DNA of 64,000 nt, from the NCBI GenBank assembly GCA_034665305.1, contig JAXDFZ010000011.1, positions 62,001 through 126,000 on the forward strand, in the 5' to 3' direction. Below, one piece after another: positions 17,431-26,315 of the stretch. Source of the DNA: DASXRU01 sp034665305 (lineage in GTDB: Bacteria > Acidobacteriota > Blastocatellia > Pyrinomonadales > Pyrinomonadaceae). Position numbers and translations under genes: made by a program. The first letter of the stretch is position 1. Each line of letters begins with the position of its first letter. The notes under the pieces are model-generated. The model had not been told where the DNA came from and searched no databases. It saw only the letters and a list, made by a program, of their open reading frames with translations.

Positions 17431-18881
17431 GGTTGCGATACTTCTTCCGGCATTTCTTCCGGCAACTTCAAAACACTCTGCCATCCGGAACCGTCGGCGC
17501 GCATTGCGGCCGTCAGGTCGTCACGCAGTTTCTCTAAGCGCGGGCTAAGAGTATGAGGATAAGTGTGCAGATCGCCAAAGCGGGCCATCTGTTCCTTAAC
17601 GAACGCCTTCTGTTTTTCAATGGAAGGAATGGCGGCGTGTTGACCATTCTCCCAGAAGGGAAGCAGCAGTCGTTCAACGGTCGTGGCGCCGGTTATCTTG
17701 ATCTCTTCATCGTTGAGTCCGGTTAGGTCGGCGACATAGTTTCCCGCCGCGTCGATGCCGCGAAAAACCTGCAGGTAGCCGGGCAGCGTCGTCTTGTCAG
17801 GAGAGTTAGATGCTTTCAAAGTTGGCCGGCCATCAATCAAGCACTGTTTGAAGATCACTCCGGCCACGTTACGCACTTCGCTCGACAGTTTTGTGCCAAT
17901 GCCAAAGCCGGCGACTTCCGGAAACTCCCGCACAATGCGCTTCACTTTCTCGACGTCCAGATCGCCAGTCAGGTTCGGCCGCAGACCGTGCAGTCCATTG
18001 GCTTCAAAAAAATGCAGACACCATCTGCCGAGATCCGCCAGATCGCCGGAGTCGACGCGGAATCCCTTGAAGGCGCGGCGGCGTGCGTCCGTGGAAGTTG
18101 CAGCCATCGCGGCATGGACCGCGCCCATGTAAACGTCGATTGTGTCGAGCAAAAGCGTCGTACCGTTGGGATTAGCGTCGAGCCAACGTTCGAAAGCCAC
18201 CTGTTCGAAATGTTTCGGCTGCCCGGTGCGGGGTTCGGTCTCGGGCTGGTACATGTACGCGAGAAAAGCCTGCTGCCAATAATGCGCCTCAGTGCCAACC
18301 GCCGGGATGTCCAGCCGGTGGGCCGCTTCCATATTGGAGGTGTCATTGAAACCGCCGATGAACGCATACACGGCTATATCAACGGCTCGTTCAATATCGC
18401 CATTGCGCCGCAGGGAGAAGTCAGAGAGCCAGCGATTGCCGGCCGCCATGCGAAATTGCATCGCCGTGCTCGCCGTCGTCATAGGCAAGTCGAACGCGTG
18501 CTCAAACTTAATTTCCTGCGCCTGCGTTAAACCAAAGCGCCCGCTGATGTCTGCGAATGGCTGATGCGGAAACATGATCGTTCCCGGTCGCACCGCGCGC
18601 ACTGAACCGGCAAACTGGATGTCCTCAATTGCTTTCGCAAAGCGTTGCAGGCCGCCGCGATCCTGTTCTAGAAATCTAAGACGCGGACGATCGATTTGAC
18701 TATCGATCAACAGCCTGACCAGGCGCTCATGTCCGAGGCAGGGCGCAAAAGGAAGTTTTCGTTGCGTGCAATAAAAAGTGGCGGGAGCTTCGCTGAGCGG
18801 TTTGTCGTGAACGCGCGTCACGTCTTTGTAAGACGCGTCTCCCATGGCCGCATGATAGCGATCGATGTTGAGTGTGCCCAT
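17427..18881 (-). CDS. pncB: Nicotinate phosphoribosyltransferase
   Basis: 484 residues. Converts nicotinate and PRPP to nicotinate mononucleotide, the committed step of NAD salvage. Conserved segments include FNDTSNMEAAHRLDIPAVGT, the phosphate-binding GFRVDSGDLADLG and GFGIGTKLSS, and the N-terminal THAMG-like region. Length fits the 440-490-residue bacterial type. It lies on the same strand as, and just downstream of, pncA, separated by about 107 nt of low-complexity repeat. Together the genes would recycle nicotinamide to NAD. The last 4 nt overlap the convergent kinase gene. Confidence 0.93.
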   Translation of the reverse strand: MGTLNIDRYHAAMGDASYKDVTRVHDKPLSEAPATFYCTQRKLPFAPCLGHERLVRLLIDSQIDRPRLRFLEQDRGGLQRFAKAIEDIQFAGSVRAVRPGTIMFPHQPFADISGRFGLTQAQEIKFEHAFDLPMTTASTAMQFRMAAGNRWLSDFSLRRNGDIERAVDIAVYAFIGGFNDTSNMEAAHRLDIPAVGTEAHYWQQAFLAYMYQPETEPRTGQPKHFEQVAFERWLDANPNGTTLLLDTIDVYMGAVHAAMAATSTDARRRAFKGFRVDSGDLADLGRWCLHFFEANGLHGLRPNLTGDLDVEKVKRIVREFPEVAGFGIGTKLSSEVRNVAGVIFKQCLIDGRPTLKASNSPDKTTLPGYLQVFRGIDAAGNYVADLTGLNDEEIKITGATTVERLLLPFWENGQHAAIPSIEKQKAFVKEQMARFGDLHTYPHTLSPRLEKLRDDLTAAMRADGSGWQSVLKLPEEMPEEVSQP

Positions 18882-18892
18882 TAGTCAGTTGG

Positions 18893-19035
18893 CAGTAGGC
18901 AGTCGGCAGTGGGCAGGAGTAGATGGCAGGCGGCAGAAGCCAGGCGGCAGACAGCAGGGGCAGTCGGCAGGAAAGAAGAGCTTGGTCGTCATTGCGTCGT
19001 GCTCCTGCCGACTGCCCCTGCCGTCTGCTTCTGGG
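18893..19035. repeat. Family E low-complexity inverted repeat (gcagtcggcag type)
   Basis: Tandem words of the form ggcagtcggcag, ggcaggcggcag and ggcagacagcag run along one strand. They are answered by ctcctgccgactgcccctgc and ccgtctgcttctgg on the other side, giving a stem between about 18950-18977 and 19010-19033. The right side encodes the last 13 or so residues of pncA. Related tracts occur at 19645-19760, 38757-38803 and 60795-60822. Confidence 0.7.
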
Positions 19036-19591
19036 TTTCCACGATCTCCGCTCCCGCGTCGCGCATCTCTTCAAGGGCGTGGTCGCCGTCCCCGGGGTTC
19101 ACATCGACGGCGCGCATTGCGTCTTTCAGGGCTTTTACTTTGTAGCCTCTGCGCAGTCCTCCAAGAACAGTTTCCTTCACGCAGTAGTCGGTGGCCAAGC
19201 CGCCAATCCACAACTCTTCAATATTCAGCCGGCGCAACTGCAAATCAAGATCAGTCTCATCGAAAGCAGAGTAGCAATCCGTATCTCCCAAACCTTTTGA
19301 GACAGTTCGAATGTGGATGTCGTCAAGGAGGTCGGCGTGAAACTCTGCACCCTTCGTGTTCTGGACACAGTGCGGCGGCCATATCCCACCTTGAGCGGCG
19401 AAGTGTTTGGTGTTGGCAGGGTGCCAATCGCGGCTCTTGAAAACTGGTTCGCCGCGCTCCAGGAACTCGGCAATCAACTGGTTCAAAGGCGCAACGACTT
19501 CAGCGCCGTGGGCCACCGCGAGCGAGCCGCCCGGACAAAAATCATTTTGCACGTCAACAACGATGAGCGCGCGTTTGGGCTTGGCAGTCAT
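18989..19591 (-). CDS. pncA: Nicotinamidase (pyrazinamidase)
   Basis: 200 residues from the ATG at 19591, chosen because the preceding frame to 19642 lacks family similarity and an AAGG-type site sits upstream. Hydrolyses nicotinamide to nicotinate, feeding pncB downstream. Catalytic triad D13 (in VVDVQNDFCPGGSL), K99 and C137 (in GLATDYCVKET) is intact, and the metal site D55, H57, H63 is visible in DWHPANTKH. The C-terminal residues from about 187 onwards (QKQTAGAVGR) are encoded by low-complexity repeat DNA, so the native stop was probably replaced by repeat insertion. The core domain is complete. Confidence 0.93.
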   Translation of the reverse strand: MTAKPKRALIVVDVQNDFCPGGSLAVAHGAEVVAPLNQLIAEFLERGEPVFKSRDWHPANTKHFAAQGGIWPPHCVQNTKGAEFHADLLDDIHIRTVSKGLGDTDCYSAFDETDLDLQLRRLNIEELWIGGLATDYCVKETVLGGLRRGYKVKALKDAMRAVDVNPGDGDHALEEMRDAGAEIVETQKQTAGAVGRSTTQ

Positions 19592-19644
19592 TACCTTAAC
19601 TCTTTCTCGAATCAGTTTAACTCTGTGCGTACCGGGCCGCAATC

Positions 19645-19760
19645 AGACGGCAGGGCAGGCGGCCGACGGCAGACTGCCAAAGCAGGAGGACGAGCAGGAA
19701 AGGCAAATTAATGCAGTACGGCGACTCCTGCCGCCTGCCCCCGCCGTCTGCTTCCTGTAT
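19645..19760. repeat. Family E low-complexity inverted repeat
   Basis: Left side cagacggcagggcaggcggc and right side ctcctgccgcctgcccccgc with ccgtctgcttcctg form an imperfect stem upstream of pncA. Composition and words match the tract at 18893-19035, so two copies of the family bracket the pncA gene. Confidence 0.65.
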
Positions 19761-20032
19761 TCCTAAGCCCTGATTCCATACAGCCCGGCCCGCCGTCATG
19801 GCTGACGCTAGGACCGTAAACTTTGTAAACAGAAGTTTTTAGTTTCAGCAACAGAATCTCGCGCTCGCGGAACGATTCTTGACTACAAAACAAGTGGACT
19901 CTTGTAATTCACTCCCCATTTATCGGCAGTTTCGTAAGGTCAGTCGCGAAATTGCAAGAAATTCGCTGATACAAAAATAATGAGAGAGCGCATGCCAACC
20001 GCATCCCAAATGATAGCGGCGCCACGCGCACA
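19761..20032. other. Divergent promoter region between pncA and ppk1
   Basis: About 270 nt, more AT-rich than its flanks between 19820 and 19990. It must contain the ppk1 promoter. I see no Pho-box-like repeats with confidence and no reading frame worth calling. Confidence 0.35.
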
Positions 20033-22207
20033 ATGATAATTATGTCTAACGCAAGAATAAATTCTGAACTCGACAATGTCCGGCAAATGCCCGGGCCGTC
20101 GCTGCGAAGCAGGCCGGTGCGGGTCGAAGATTATCTCTTCAATCGCGAACTCAGTCAGGTTGAGTTTTTCAATCGCGTACTGGAAGAAGCACTGGACGAG
20201 AGCCAGCCCTTGCTGGAGCGCTTGAAATTCCTGGCGATCTTTTCCAGCAATGTCGATGAGTTCTTCATGATTCGCGTCTCGGCGCTCAAAGAGGCGTTGG
20301 AGGAAGAGGTCACAGAGCTATCGCCGGATGGCCTAACGCCCGCGGAGCAACTTCATAAAATCCGCGAACGGTTGGGGCCGCTGGTCGCTGAACACGGTCG
20401 CTGCCTACAACAGGAGATCATTCGGCAACTTCGCGCCGATGGTATTGAAATCGCGGACTATGTTTCTTTGTCCGAAGAGGAGCAAGCGGCGCTCGACGAG
20501 TATTTCACCAGGAATGTGTTTCCGGTGTTGACGCCCCAGGCTGTCGATCCCAGTCATCCGTTTCCCTATATCTCGAACCAGAGTCTTAACCTCGGCCTGA
20601 TTGTGGAAGAGGGCGAGAACTCGGCGACCGACATCAGCTCGCTGATCAAGCCTGAGCCCCGGTTTGTTCGTATCAAAGTCCCACCTCTGGTCCCGCGCCT
20701 GGTTGCAGTGCCGGGCGCTGAGGCCAAGTTCGTCTTGTTAGGAGAGTTGATCAAGGCAAACATCCGCAGCCTGTTCCCGGGCATGAATACGGGTGAGGCG
20801 CACACGTTCAGGCTTACGCGCGACGCCGACATCGAAATTCGGGAAGATGAGGCGGAGGATCTGTTGCACATGTTGCAGGAGCAGTTACGCCGGCGCCGCT
20901 TCGGTACGCCGGTGCGACTGGAAGTCTCCTCTTCCATGCCGGAGGAGCTGGTTAGATACCTTGCGGAGTCTATTGGCCTGACTTCTGAGGATGTTTACGT
21001 CATTGAGGGGCCACTCAACGTTCCGGACCTGATGGCGCTCTACGATTTGCCGCGGCCTGATCTGAAGGACAAGCCTTTGATCGCGATGCTGCCGGAGAGT
21101 TTCAGGCATGGCAGTGAAATCTTCGACGTCATTAAAGAGCACGACGTTCTGCTGCATCACCCTTATGTTTCGTACACCTCGATTACGGATCTGATTGCCG
21201 TGGCGGCGGGCGATCCCCATGTGGTGGCCATCAAGATTTGTGTCTATCGCACTGGCGGAGACTCGCCCATCCTGCCGGCGCTGATTCGAGCCAGCGAACA
21301 AGGCAAACAAGTAACCGTACTCATTGAACTCAAAGCGCGTTTCGATGAAGAAAAGAATATTGAATGGGCCACCCGGCTGGAGCGCGCGGGCATTCATGTG
21401 GTCTACGGCGTGATGGGATTAAAGACGCATTGCAAGCTGGCGCTAATCATCCGGCGCGAGGGCGACAAATTACAGCGCTATGTTCACATCGCGACTGGAA
21501 ACTACAATCCCACGACTTCTACTACTTATACCGACCTGGGTTTGTTGACCGCCAACGAAGACATTGGCGAGGACGCGACTGAGCTATTCAACTATCTGAC
21601 GGGCTACTCCCGGCAAAATGAGTACCAGCAATTGCTGGTGGCGCCCGTTAATCTGCGCGACCGTTTGAGCGCGCTGATTGAAAGGGAAATCGAACATAAA
21701 CAGGCGGGGCGTCCCGCGCACATCATCGCGAAGATCAATCGGATCGCGGACACCAGAATCATCGGCAAGCTCTACGAAGCGTCGCAGGCAGGTGTGCCCA
21801 TCGATTTGATCGTGCGCGGTATCTGTATGGTGCGGCCGGGAATTCCCGGACTATCAGAAACAATTAACGTGCGCAGCATCGTGGGTCGCTTCCTTGAACA
21901 CAGCCGGATCTTTTACTTTGCGAACGGCGGCGAGGACGATCTCTATATCGGCAGTTCTGACCTGATGCCTCGCAACCTGAACCGGCGCGTGGAAGTGCTG
22001 AGCCAGGTGCAGGACGCGAATCTCATGCACTACCTGCGCGATGTCGTGCTCGAAACGTATTTGCGGGACAACGTGAAGGCCCGGCGCCTGCGCACTGACG
22101 GGACTTATGAACGGATACCCGTCGCTGCGGACGAGCCGCGAGTAGACAGCCAGGCGGAGTTTGCGGAAACCATCGGCAAGCTTTTCGAGCCGGCGCCGCC
22201 CGCCTAA
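20033..22207 (+). CDS. ppk1: Polyphosphate kinase 1
   Basis: 724 residues, normal length for PPK1. Polymerises the terminal phosphate of ATP into polyphosphate and runs in reverse. N-terminal domain YLFNRELSQVEFFNRVLEEA (about 34-53) and FLAIFSSNVDEFFMIRVS match the family start; HHPYVSYTSITDLI lies at about 375-388. The autophosphorylated His is H466 in GLKTHCKL, and HIATGNYNPTTS follows at 485-496. The ATG at 20033 or the one at 20042 could be used. The gene stands alone, with no ppx or pho genes next to it. Confidence 0.95.
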   Translation: MIIMSNARINSELDNVRQMPGPSLRSRPVRVEDYLFNRELSQVEFFNRVLEEALDESQPLLERLKFLAIFSSNVDEFFMIRVSALKEALEEEVTELSPDGLTPAEQLHKIRERLGPLVAEHGRCLQQEIIRQLRADGIEIADYVSLSEEEQAALDEYFTRNVFPVLTPQAVDPSHPFPYISNQSLNLGLIVEEGENSATDISSLIKPEPRFVRIKVPPLVPRLVAVPGAEAKFVLLGELIKANIRSLFPGMNTGEAHTFRLTRDADIEIREDEAEDLLHMLQEQLRRRRFGTPVRLEVSSSMPEELVRYLAESIGLTSEDVYVIEGPLNVPDLMALYDLPRPDLKDKPLIAMLPESFRHGSEIFDVIKEHDVLLHHPYVSYTSITDLIAVAAGDPHVVAIKICVYRTGGDSPILPALIRASEQGKQVTVLIELKARFDEEKNIEWATRLERAGIHVVYGVMGLKTHCKLALIIRREGDKLQRYVHIATGNYNPTTSTTYTDLGLLTANEDIGEDATELFNYLTGYSRQNEYQQLLVAPVNLRDRLSALIEREIEHKQAGRPAHIIAKINRIADTRIIGKLYEASQAGVPIDLIVRGICMVRPGIPGLSETINVRSIVGRFLEHSRIFYFANGGEDDLYIGSSDLMPRNLNRRVEVLSQVQDANLMHYLRDVVLETYLRDNVKARRLRTDGTYERIPVAADEPRVDSQAEFAETIGKLFEPAPPA

Positions 22208-22265
22208 AAATTTGTCCTCCTTTATTAGCGCCACTTTGAAGCGCCCCAAGGTTGTATTGCGCTAA

Positions 22266-22350
22266 GGGGCAGTAGCCCGACCGTTACGGAGGGCTCCCGC
22301 TCGCATGCACTCAACCGGAGCCCTCCCTAACGGTCGGGCTACTGCCCCGC
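22266..22350. repeat. Family A inverted repeat, full copy
   Basis: ggggcagtagcccgaccgtt and aacggtcgggctactgcccc are exact opposite arms, with ggagggctcc and ggagccctcc forming the inner part of the stem. It lies just after ppk1. Confidence 0.8.
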
Positions 22351-22479
22351 TCCCGCGCTACGAAACCATGATTGAGGGCTCGGGCGATCGAAGCTTGCAA
22401 AATGCGGTTTGCCGAACTAAGAACTGCGACTCTGTAATCGATCTTTGAATCCGCAGTCCGCAATCCGAACTCCGCAATC

Positions 22480-22512
22480 AAAAAGGCCGCCCCGAATGGA
22501 GCGGCCTTTTTA
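22480..22512. terminator. Bidirectional Rho-independent terminator
   Basis: AAAAAGGCCGC, a 10-nt loop, then GCGGCCTTTTT: an 11-bp perfect stem flanked by A and T runs, so it can terminate from both sides. It sits between ppk1 (plus strand) and the convergent phosphatase gene (minus strand, stop at 22533) and serves both. Confidence 0.85.
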
Positions 22513-22532
22513 TTTATCGCTGAGTAAAGTTT

Positions 22533-23132
22533 TTAGTTGTGTCCTTCGGCGCTGGTGGCGACGACAGTTGCGCTCGCCTGTTTCGCTTGCAGATTGGCCC
22601 AGTAATCCTGCACGTATTTTTTCTGGTCCCCGTGGCCCCAGCTAGAGTAAAAGTCGTAGTTCTTCATTTCGCTGTAAACCTGATCGTAGTTCCAGCGGTC
22701 CACGGTAAAACGATAAACCGCGCCCATGATTCCGGTGCGATGGCGGCCGCCGGCGCAGTGCACAAAGAACTTGCCCGTCGCGGGGTCGTTCGCGAGTTTC
22801 AGGAACTGCTCGATCTGGGCACTCTCCGGATAGCCCTTATCGACCATGGGAATATTGATATAGCGCATGCCCAGTGCTTCGGTGCTTCGTTTCTCGTAGT
22901 CGGTAGGAGTGTCGCGCAGGTCAATGATCGTGTTCACGCCCAGGTCTTTGAGCGATTGATAATCTTCTTCCTTTGGCTGCGCTCCGCGATAAAAACGCTC
23001 GCTCATTTGACCAAAGTTTTTAATGCGAATGTTCGAGAAGGCTGACGGCTTATCTTTTGCGGTTGCGGCGACCAGCGCCAGCAAGGTAACAAGGGAAACC
23101 AGGAGGGTACGCAGGGTAATCGTTCTTCTCAT
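22533..23132 (-). CDS. Secreted dual-specificity/tyrosine phosphatase
   Basis: 199 residues with a signal peptide (about 1-25) and a TAGGAG ribosome binding site. The phosphatase loop is complete: H125-C126-x5-R132 in VHCAGGRHRTG. The general-acid region lies near D71-D74 (TIIDLRDTPTDYEKR), as in small DSP or KAP-like enzymes that act on phosphotyrosine, phosphoinositides or inositol phosphates. Export to the periplasm or outside is unusual for a signalling phosphatase and suggests scavenging or action on host or environmental phospho-compounds. It is monocistronic and ends at a shared terminator. Confidence 0.85.
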   Translation of the reverse strand: MRRTITLRTLLVSLVTLLALVAATAKDKPSAFSNIRIKNFGQMSERFYRGAQPKEEDYQSLKDLGVNTIIDLRDTPTDYEKRSTEALGMRYINIPMVDKGYPESAQIEQFLKLANDPATGKFFVHCAGGRHRTGIMGAVYRFTVDRWNYDQVYSEMKNYDFYSSWGHGDQKKYVQDYWANLQAKQASATVVATSAEGHN

Positions 23133-23545
23133 TCATTAACTCCTAAGGTAAAGCACGTTCCGCCGAGTCAGTTTTCTTTGCTTCGGGGTGCTGAGGATAG
23201 CGAGAGTCCTGTTATTTATCAACCAATTTTTGCGTTTGGGACGGTGTTTCTGTGTAGCCGATCTAAGATTCAGAAACCACAAGCCCCGTTGTATTTCCCA
23301 AACACCCTACACCTGGTCAATATGAACAATTCAGCGTCCGATTTTGCGCCGGGTTCCGGAATCGTAGAGCATTGTCTTAAGCGCCACCGGCGCGAAAATG
23401 TAAAAGCCCAGGCCAACGGCCTGGGTGGCGGCCGGACCCGTTCTCTAAGCGCTGAAAGCGCGCAATCGGAACCGGGTGCTTCGCGGCGTCTGCACCGGTG
23501 TTACTTTATTGCGCACCCCGCTCTTATCGTGCAGTCTTGTTACTA
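23133..23545. other. Intergenic region with one GC-rich hairpin, no gene
   Basis: About 410 nt between the phosphatase and the M2 peptidase genes. A small hairpin (cccaggccaacggcctggg, 23407-23425) lacks a T-run. The forward frame 23178-23573 has no ribosome binding site and poor composition. The phosphatase promoter should lie near 23140-23200. Confidence 0.45.
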
Positions 23546-25462
23546 CTATGGGTTCGCAGCGGCTGCTTTCTGATTTTCCGCATCCAGCCACTGCTTCAGC
23601 GGCGCGAAGTAATCGAGGATCGCCGTGGCGTCCATTTTCTCCTCGCCGGTCATAGTCTTCAGCGCTTCCGGCCATGGTTTGCTCAAACCAAGCGCCAGCA
23701 TTTGTTTCAGCTTTTCACCCGCGCGCTTGTTGCCATAGATCGAACACTGGTATAGCGGTCCAGTGAAACCAGCTTCGCGACAGAGCGCCCGATGAAACTG
23801 AAACTGTAGAATGTGCGCCAGGAAGTAACGCGCATACGGCGTGTTGGCCGGTACGTGATACTTGGCGCCGGCGTCGAAGTCCTGCTCACTGCGAGGCGCC
23901 GGCGGAGCCAGTCCCTGATACTTCGCCCGCAGATCCCACCATCCTTTGTTGTATTCATCCGGCTTGATTTCGCCCGAGAAAACCTTCCAACGCCATTGAT
24001 CGACGAGATAGCCAAAGGGGAGAAACGCCACTTTATCCAGGGCCCGCTGCAGGAGAAATCCAGTGTCGGCGCTTTGGTCCGGAGCCTTGTCAATCAGGCC
24101 GATCTGTTTGAGATACGCGGGCGTCACCGAGAGGGCCATGGTGTCGCCGATGGCTTCGTGAAAACCGTCGTTGGCTGAGTCGCGATAGAGGAACGGCTGC
24201 CCTGCATACGCCATTTGATAATAGTTATGGCCCAGCTCGTGATGCACCGTGGTGAAATCTACTTCGTTAATCTGAATACACATCTTCAGCCGCACGTCTT
24301 TTTTAAAATCGATGTCCCAGGCGCTGGCGTGACAAACCACCTCGTGGTCCGCCGGTTTGGTGAAGAGGGAGCGCTCCCAAAAAGTCGGCGGCAATGGTTC
24401 GAAACCCAGGGAAGTGAAAAACGACTCGCCGTATTTCACGAGTTGCTTAGGCTCAGTGTTGCGCGCTTTCAGAATTTGCGTCAGATCGTAGCCGCGATCG
24501 CCAGCCCCCGCCGGCTTCAGCACATCGTAGATGCTATCCCACTGTTGGGCCCACATGTTGCCGAGTAGATGGGCCGGAATGGGACCATCCAGTGGCACGA
24601 TCGCCTTGCCGTACTTCTCTGAAAGCTTGCGGCGCGTGTAGGTGTAAAGCGAATCGTAGAGGGGCTTCACTTGTTGCCACAGGCGTTCCATCTCCGCCGC
24701 GAACGCATCCGGTTCCATGTCATACTTTTCGCGCCACATCGCGCCTGTGTCCTTGAAACCCATTTCGTGCGCGCCCTTGTTACTGAGCTCCACGAAGCGT
24801 TGATAATTTTTGCGATAAGGGGGCGAGACCTTGTGCCAACCGAGCCAGATGCGTTTCAGCTCTTCCGGGTCGCGGCTGGTGGCCATAATCTCTTCCATGT
24901 CGCCAAGGCTGAGGCACTTGCCTTTGTCGGTAGCCTCCGGTTTTTGTTGGGCAGTACTAGATGACGAGGTGGAAGGCTTTGCGCTGGAAGACTCCGGACA
25001 GTATTTACCCTTGCCGTAATCGCCTTCGAGCGAGGCTGCCAGCTTGGTTAGCTCGTCGCGCTCGTCCTTATCCTGTGGCGCGGGCATAGTAAGGGACAGT
25101 TTCAGTAGTTTGATTTTGCGGGCGGTGTCCGGCGATAGATCGAGGCCGTCAAATCTCTTCGATTGTTCGGCCAACTGGGTCGTGGCCGCGATGAGTGCGT
25201 TGTTCGCATCGGCGGAAAGCGCTTCGGTATCATCCGTTATGAAGGTGCTCTTCACCCAATCAGCGCGGCTGAACTTAAGGTTTAGATCGAATAGGCTCGC
25301 TTCCGCATCCTTGATGAACTGCTCCGCTTCAACCCGCGTACCTTTGGCATTTGGCGTAACCGGCCCACCGGTTCTGGCGCACGAAGCAAAGAGTCCGGCG
25401 CCGAGAATCAAACTGAAAAAAGCCCCAACCCACCAACGCGATTGACGATAAGTGAAACGCAT
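23546..25462 (-). CDS. M2-family (ACE-like) zinc peptidyl-dipeptidase, exported
   Basis: 638 residues. Angiotensin-converting-enzyme-type dipeptidyl carboxypeptidase. The zinc site H408-E409-L-G-H412 lies in TTVHHELGHNYYQ, and the third ligand E436 is in GFHEAIGD, the expected 24 residues on. The N-terminus has a hydrophobic segment ending in LFASC, so Cys28 may be lipidated; it is otherwise an export signal. A Ser-rich low-complexity insertion (about 157-178) is an oddity. It would act in the periplasm or at the outer surface on oligopeptides. Bacterial M2 enzymes are known in several phyla. Monocistronic. Confidence 0.93.
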   Translation of the reverse strand: MRFTYRQSRWWVGAFFSLILGAGLFASCARTGGPVTPNAKGTRVEAEQFIKDAEASLFDLNLKFSRADWVKSTFITDDTEALSADANNALIAATTQLAEQSKRFDGLDLSPDTARKIKLLKLSLTMPAPQDKDERDELTKLAASLEGDYGKGKYCPESSSAKPSTSSSSTAQQKPEATDKGKCLSLGDMEEIMATSRDPEELKRIWLGWHKVSPPYRKNYQRFVELSNKGAHEMGFKDTGAMWREKYDMEPDAFAAEMERLWQQVKPLYDSLYTYTRRKLSEKYGKAIVPLDGPIPAHLLGNMWAQQWDSIYDVLKPAGAGDRGYDLTQILKARNTEPKQLVKYGESFFTSLGFEPLPPTFWERSLFTKPADHEVVCHASAWDIDFKKDVRLKMCIQINEVDFTTVHHELGHNYYQMAYAGQPFLYRDSANDGFHEAIGDTMALSVTPAYLKQIGLIDKAPDQSADTGFLLQRALDKVAFLPFGYLVDQWRWKVFSGEIKPDEYNKGWWDLRAKYQGLAPPAPRSEQDFDAGAKYHVPANTPYARYFLAHILQFQFHRALCREAGFTGPLYQCSIYGNKRAGEKLKQMLALGLSKPWPEALKTMTGEEKMDATAILDYFAPLKQWLDAENQKAAAANP

Positions 25463-25581
25463 TCCTCGCCTCCTCAGAATTAACCGAAACTGTTTGAACG
25501 GGGAGGTTGGATTCTAGCATCGGTCGCGCTCATCGTCATGGTAACCGGTGCCGAATCGGCAGCAGGTGCTAAGATGGGCTT

Positions 25582-25706
25582 TGATTTGGAGTGCGTGGCA
25601 GAGGGAAGCGGCGACGGTTCTTTGGATTATCGGGAGGTCAAAAATTAGCTCCGGATCACACCATCCAAAGCGGTGTCGCGCTGCGCTTGCCACCGCACTC
25701 CAATAA
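25582..25706. repeat. Family B inverted repeat element
   Basis: Left arm ttggagtgcgtggcag with ggcgacggttctttggatt, right arm atccaaagcggtgtcgcgct then gccaccgcactccaa. The arms are imperfect complements. The element lies in the leader of the small secreted protein gene at 25751. Confidence 0.75.
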
Positions 25707-25750
25707 TTGTGGCCGTCCGCACTGGACTTCTGCGGCCGAGGAAAAAAACT

Positions 25751-26119
25751 ATGAAACGTCATCTGCTGCTGATCGCAGTCTGTCTAATTTTCGGTTTGAA
25801 CGTAGGCGCATCTGGCTCTAAAGAAAAGCGGATCACAACAACCGGCTGGGTAAGCGACGAAGCGTGCGGAGCGGAACATACCAAGCCCGGTGGCGAAGAT
25901 TGCGTTCGGAAGTGTCTGATGGGCGGGGCACACGTGGGGCATCCGGAATGGAAGGCTCAACGCATGGTGTTCGTGACCGATGCCGGCAAACGGATCTGGA
26001 TCGTTACGAATCCCGAAAGCCTGAAGGGATTCGAGGGCCAGCACGTTCAGATAAAGGGTCAGTTGAACGCGGCGAAGAAAACTGTGTCGGTGGCGACGGC
26101 CGAAGCAATCAAAGATTAA
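25751..26119 (+). CDS. Small secreted protein, possible OB-fold, unknown function
   Basis: 122 residues from the ATG at 25751; the frame upstream is encoded by a repeat and was discarded. Signal peptide about 1-20. The mature protein starts with TTGWVSDEACGAEHTKPGGE, then C-x3-C and a His-rich GGAHVGHP stretch, followed by strands ending VQIKGQLNAAKKTVSVATAE. The last part looks like a small beta-barrel (OB-like) of the kind seen in DUF5818-type secreted proteins. Paired Cys and His could bind metal or form a disulfide. Not recognised beyond this. Confidence 0.7.
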   Translation: MKRHLLLIAVCLIFGLNVGASGSKEKRITTTGWVSDEACGAEHTKPGGEDCVRKCLMGGAHVGHPEWKAQRMVFVTDAGKRIWIVTNPESLKGFEGQHVQIKGQLNAAKKTVSVATAEAIKD

Positions 26120-26140
26120 TCCAGGTCAGCGTCATCTTTT

Positions 26141-26275
26141 CATTAGCCCCTGACTTCAGTCAGGTGGGCATGGGCGATACATTCAGCCTCGAACCGTTTC
26201 AACGGTTTACTCTGGAAAACCGTTAATCAAATATGGCCTATCTCGATCACCGCACTGAAGTGCGGTGCTAATGGG
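26141..26275. repeat. Imperfect inverted repeat (attagcccctgacttcagtc type)
   Basis: Ends cattagcccctgacttcagt and cactgaagtgcggtgctaat are imperfect reverse complements; inside lie gaaccgtttcaacggttt and aaaaccgtt. It looks like another small palindromic element, with only this copy in the window. Confidence 0.55.
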
Positions 26276-26315
26276 ATGCTTCAAACTGACCCTTTACCTT
26301 AATCATCTTTTTATT

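Noticed and set aside
23178..23573. Forward 131-codon frame
   Set aside because: No ribosome binding site, poor composition, and it overlaps the 3' end of the M2 peptidase on the other strand.
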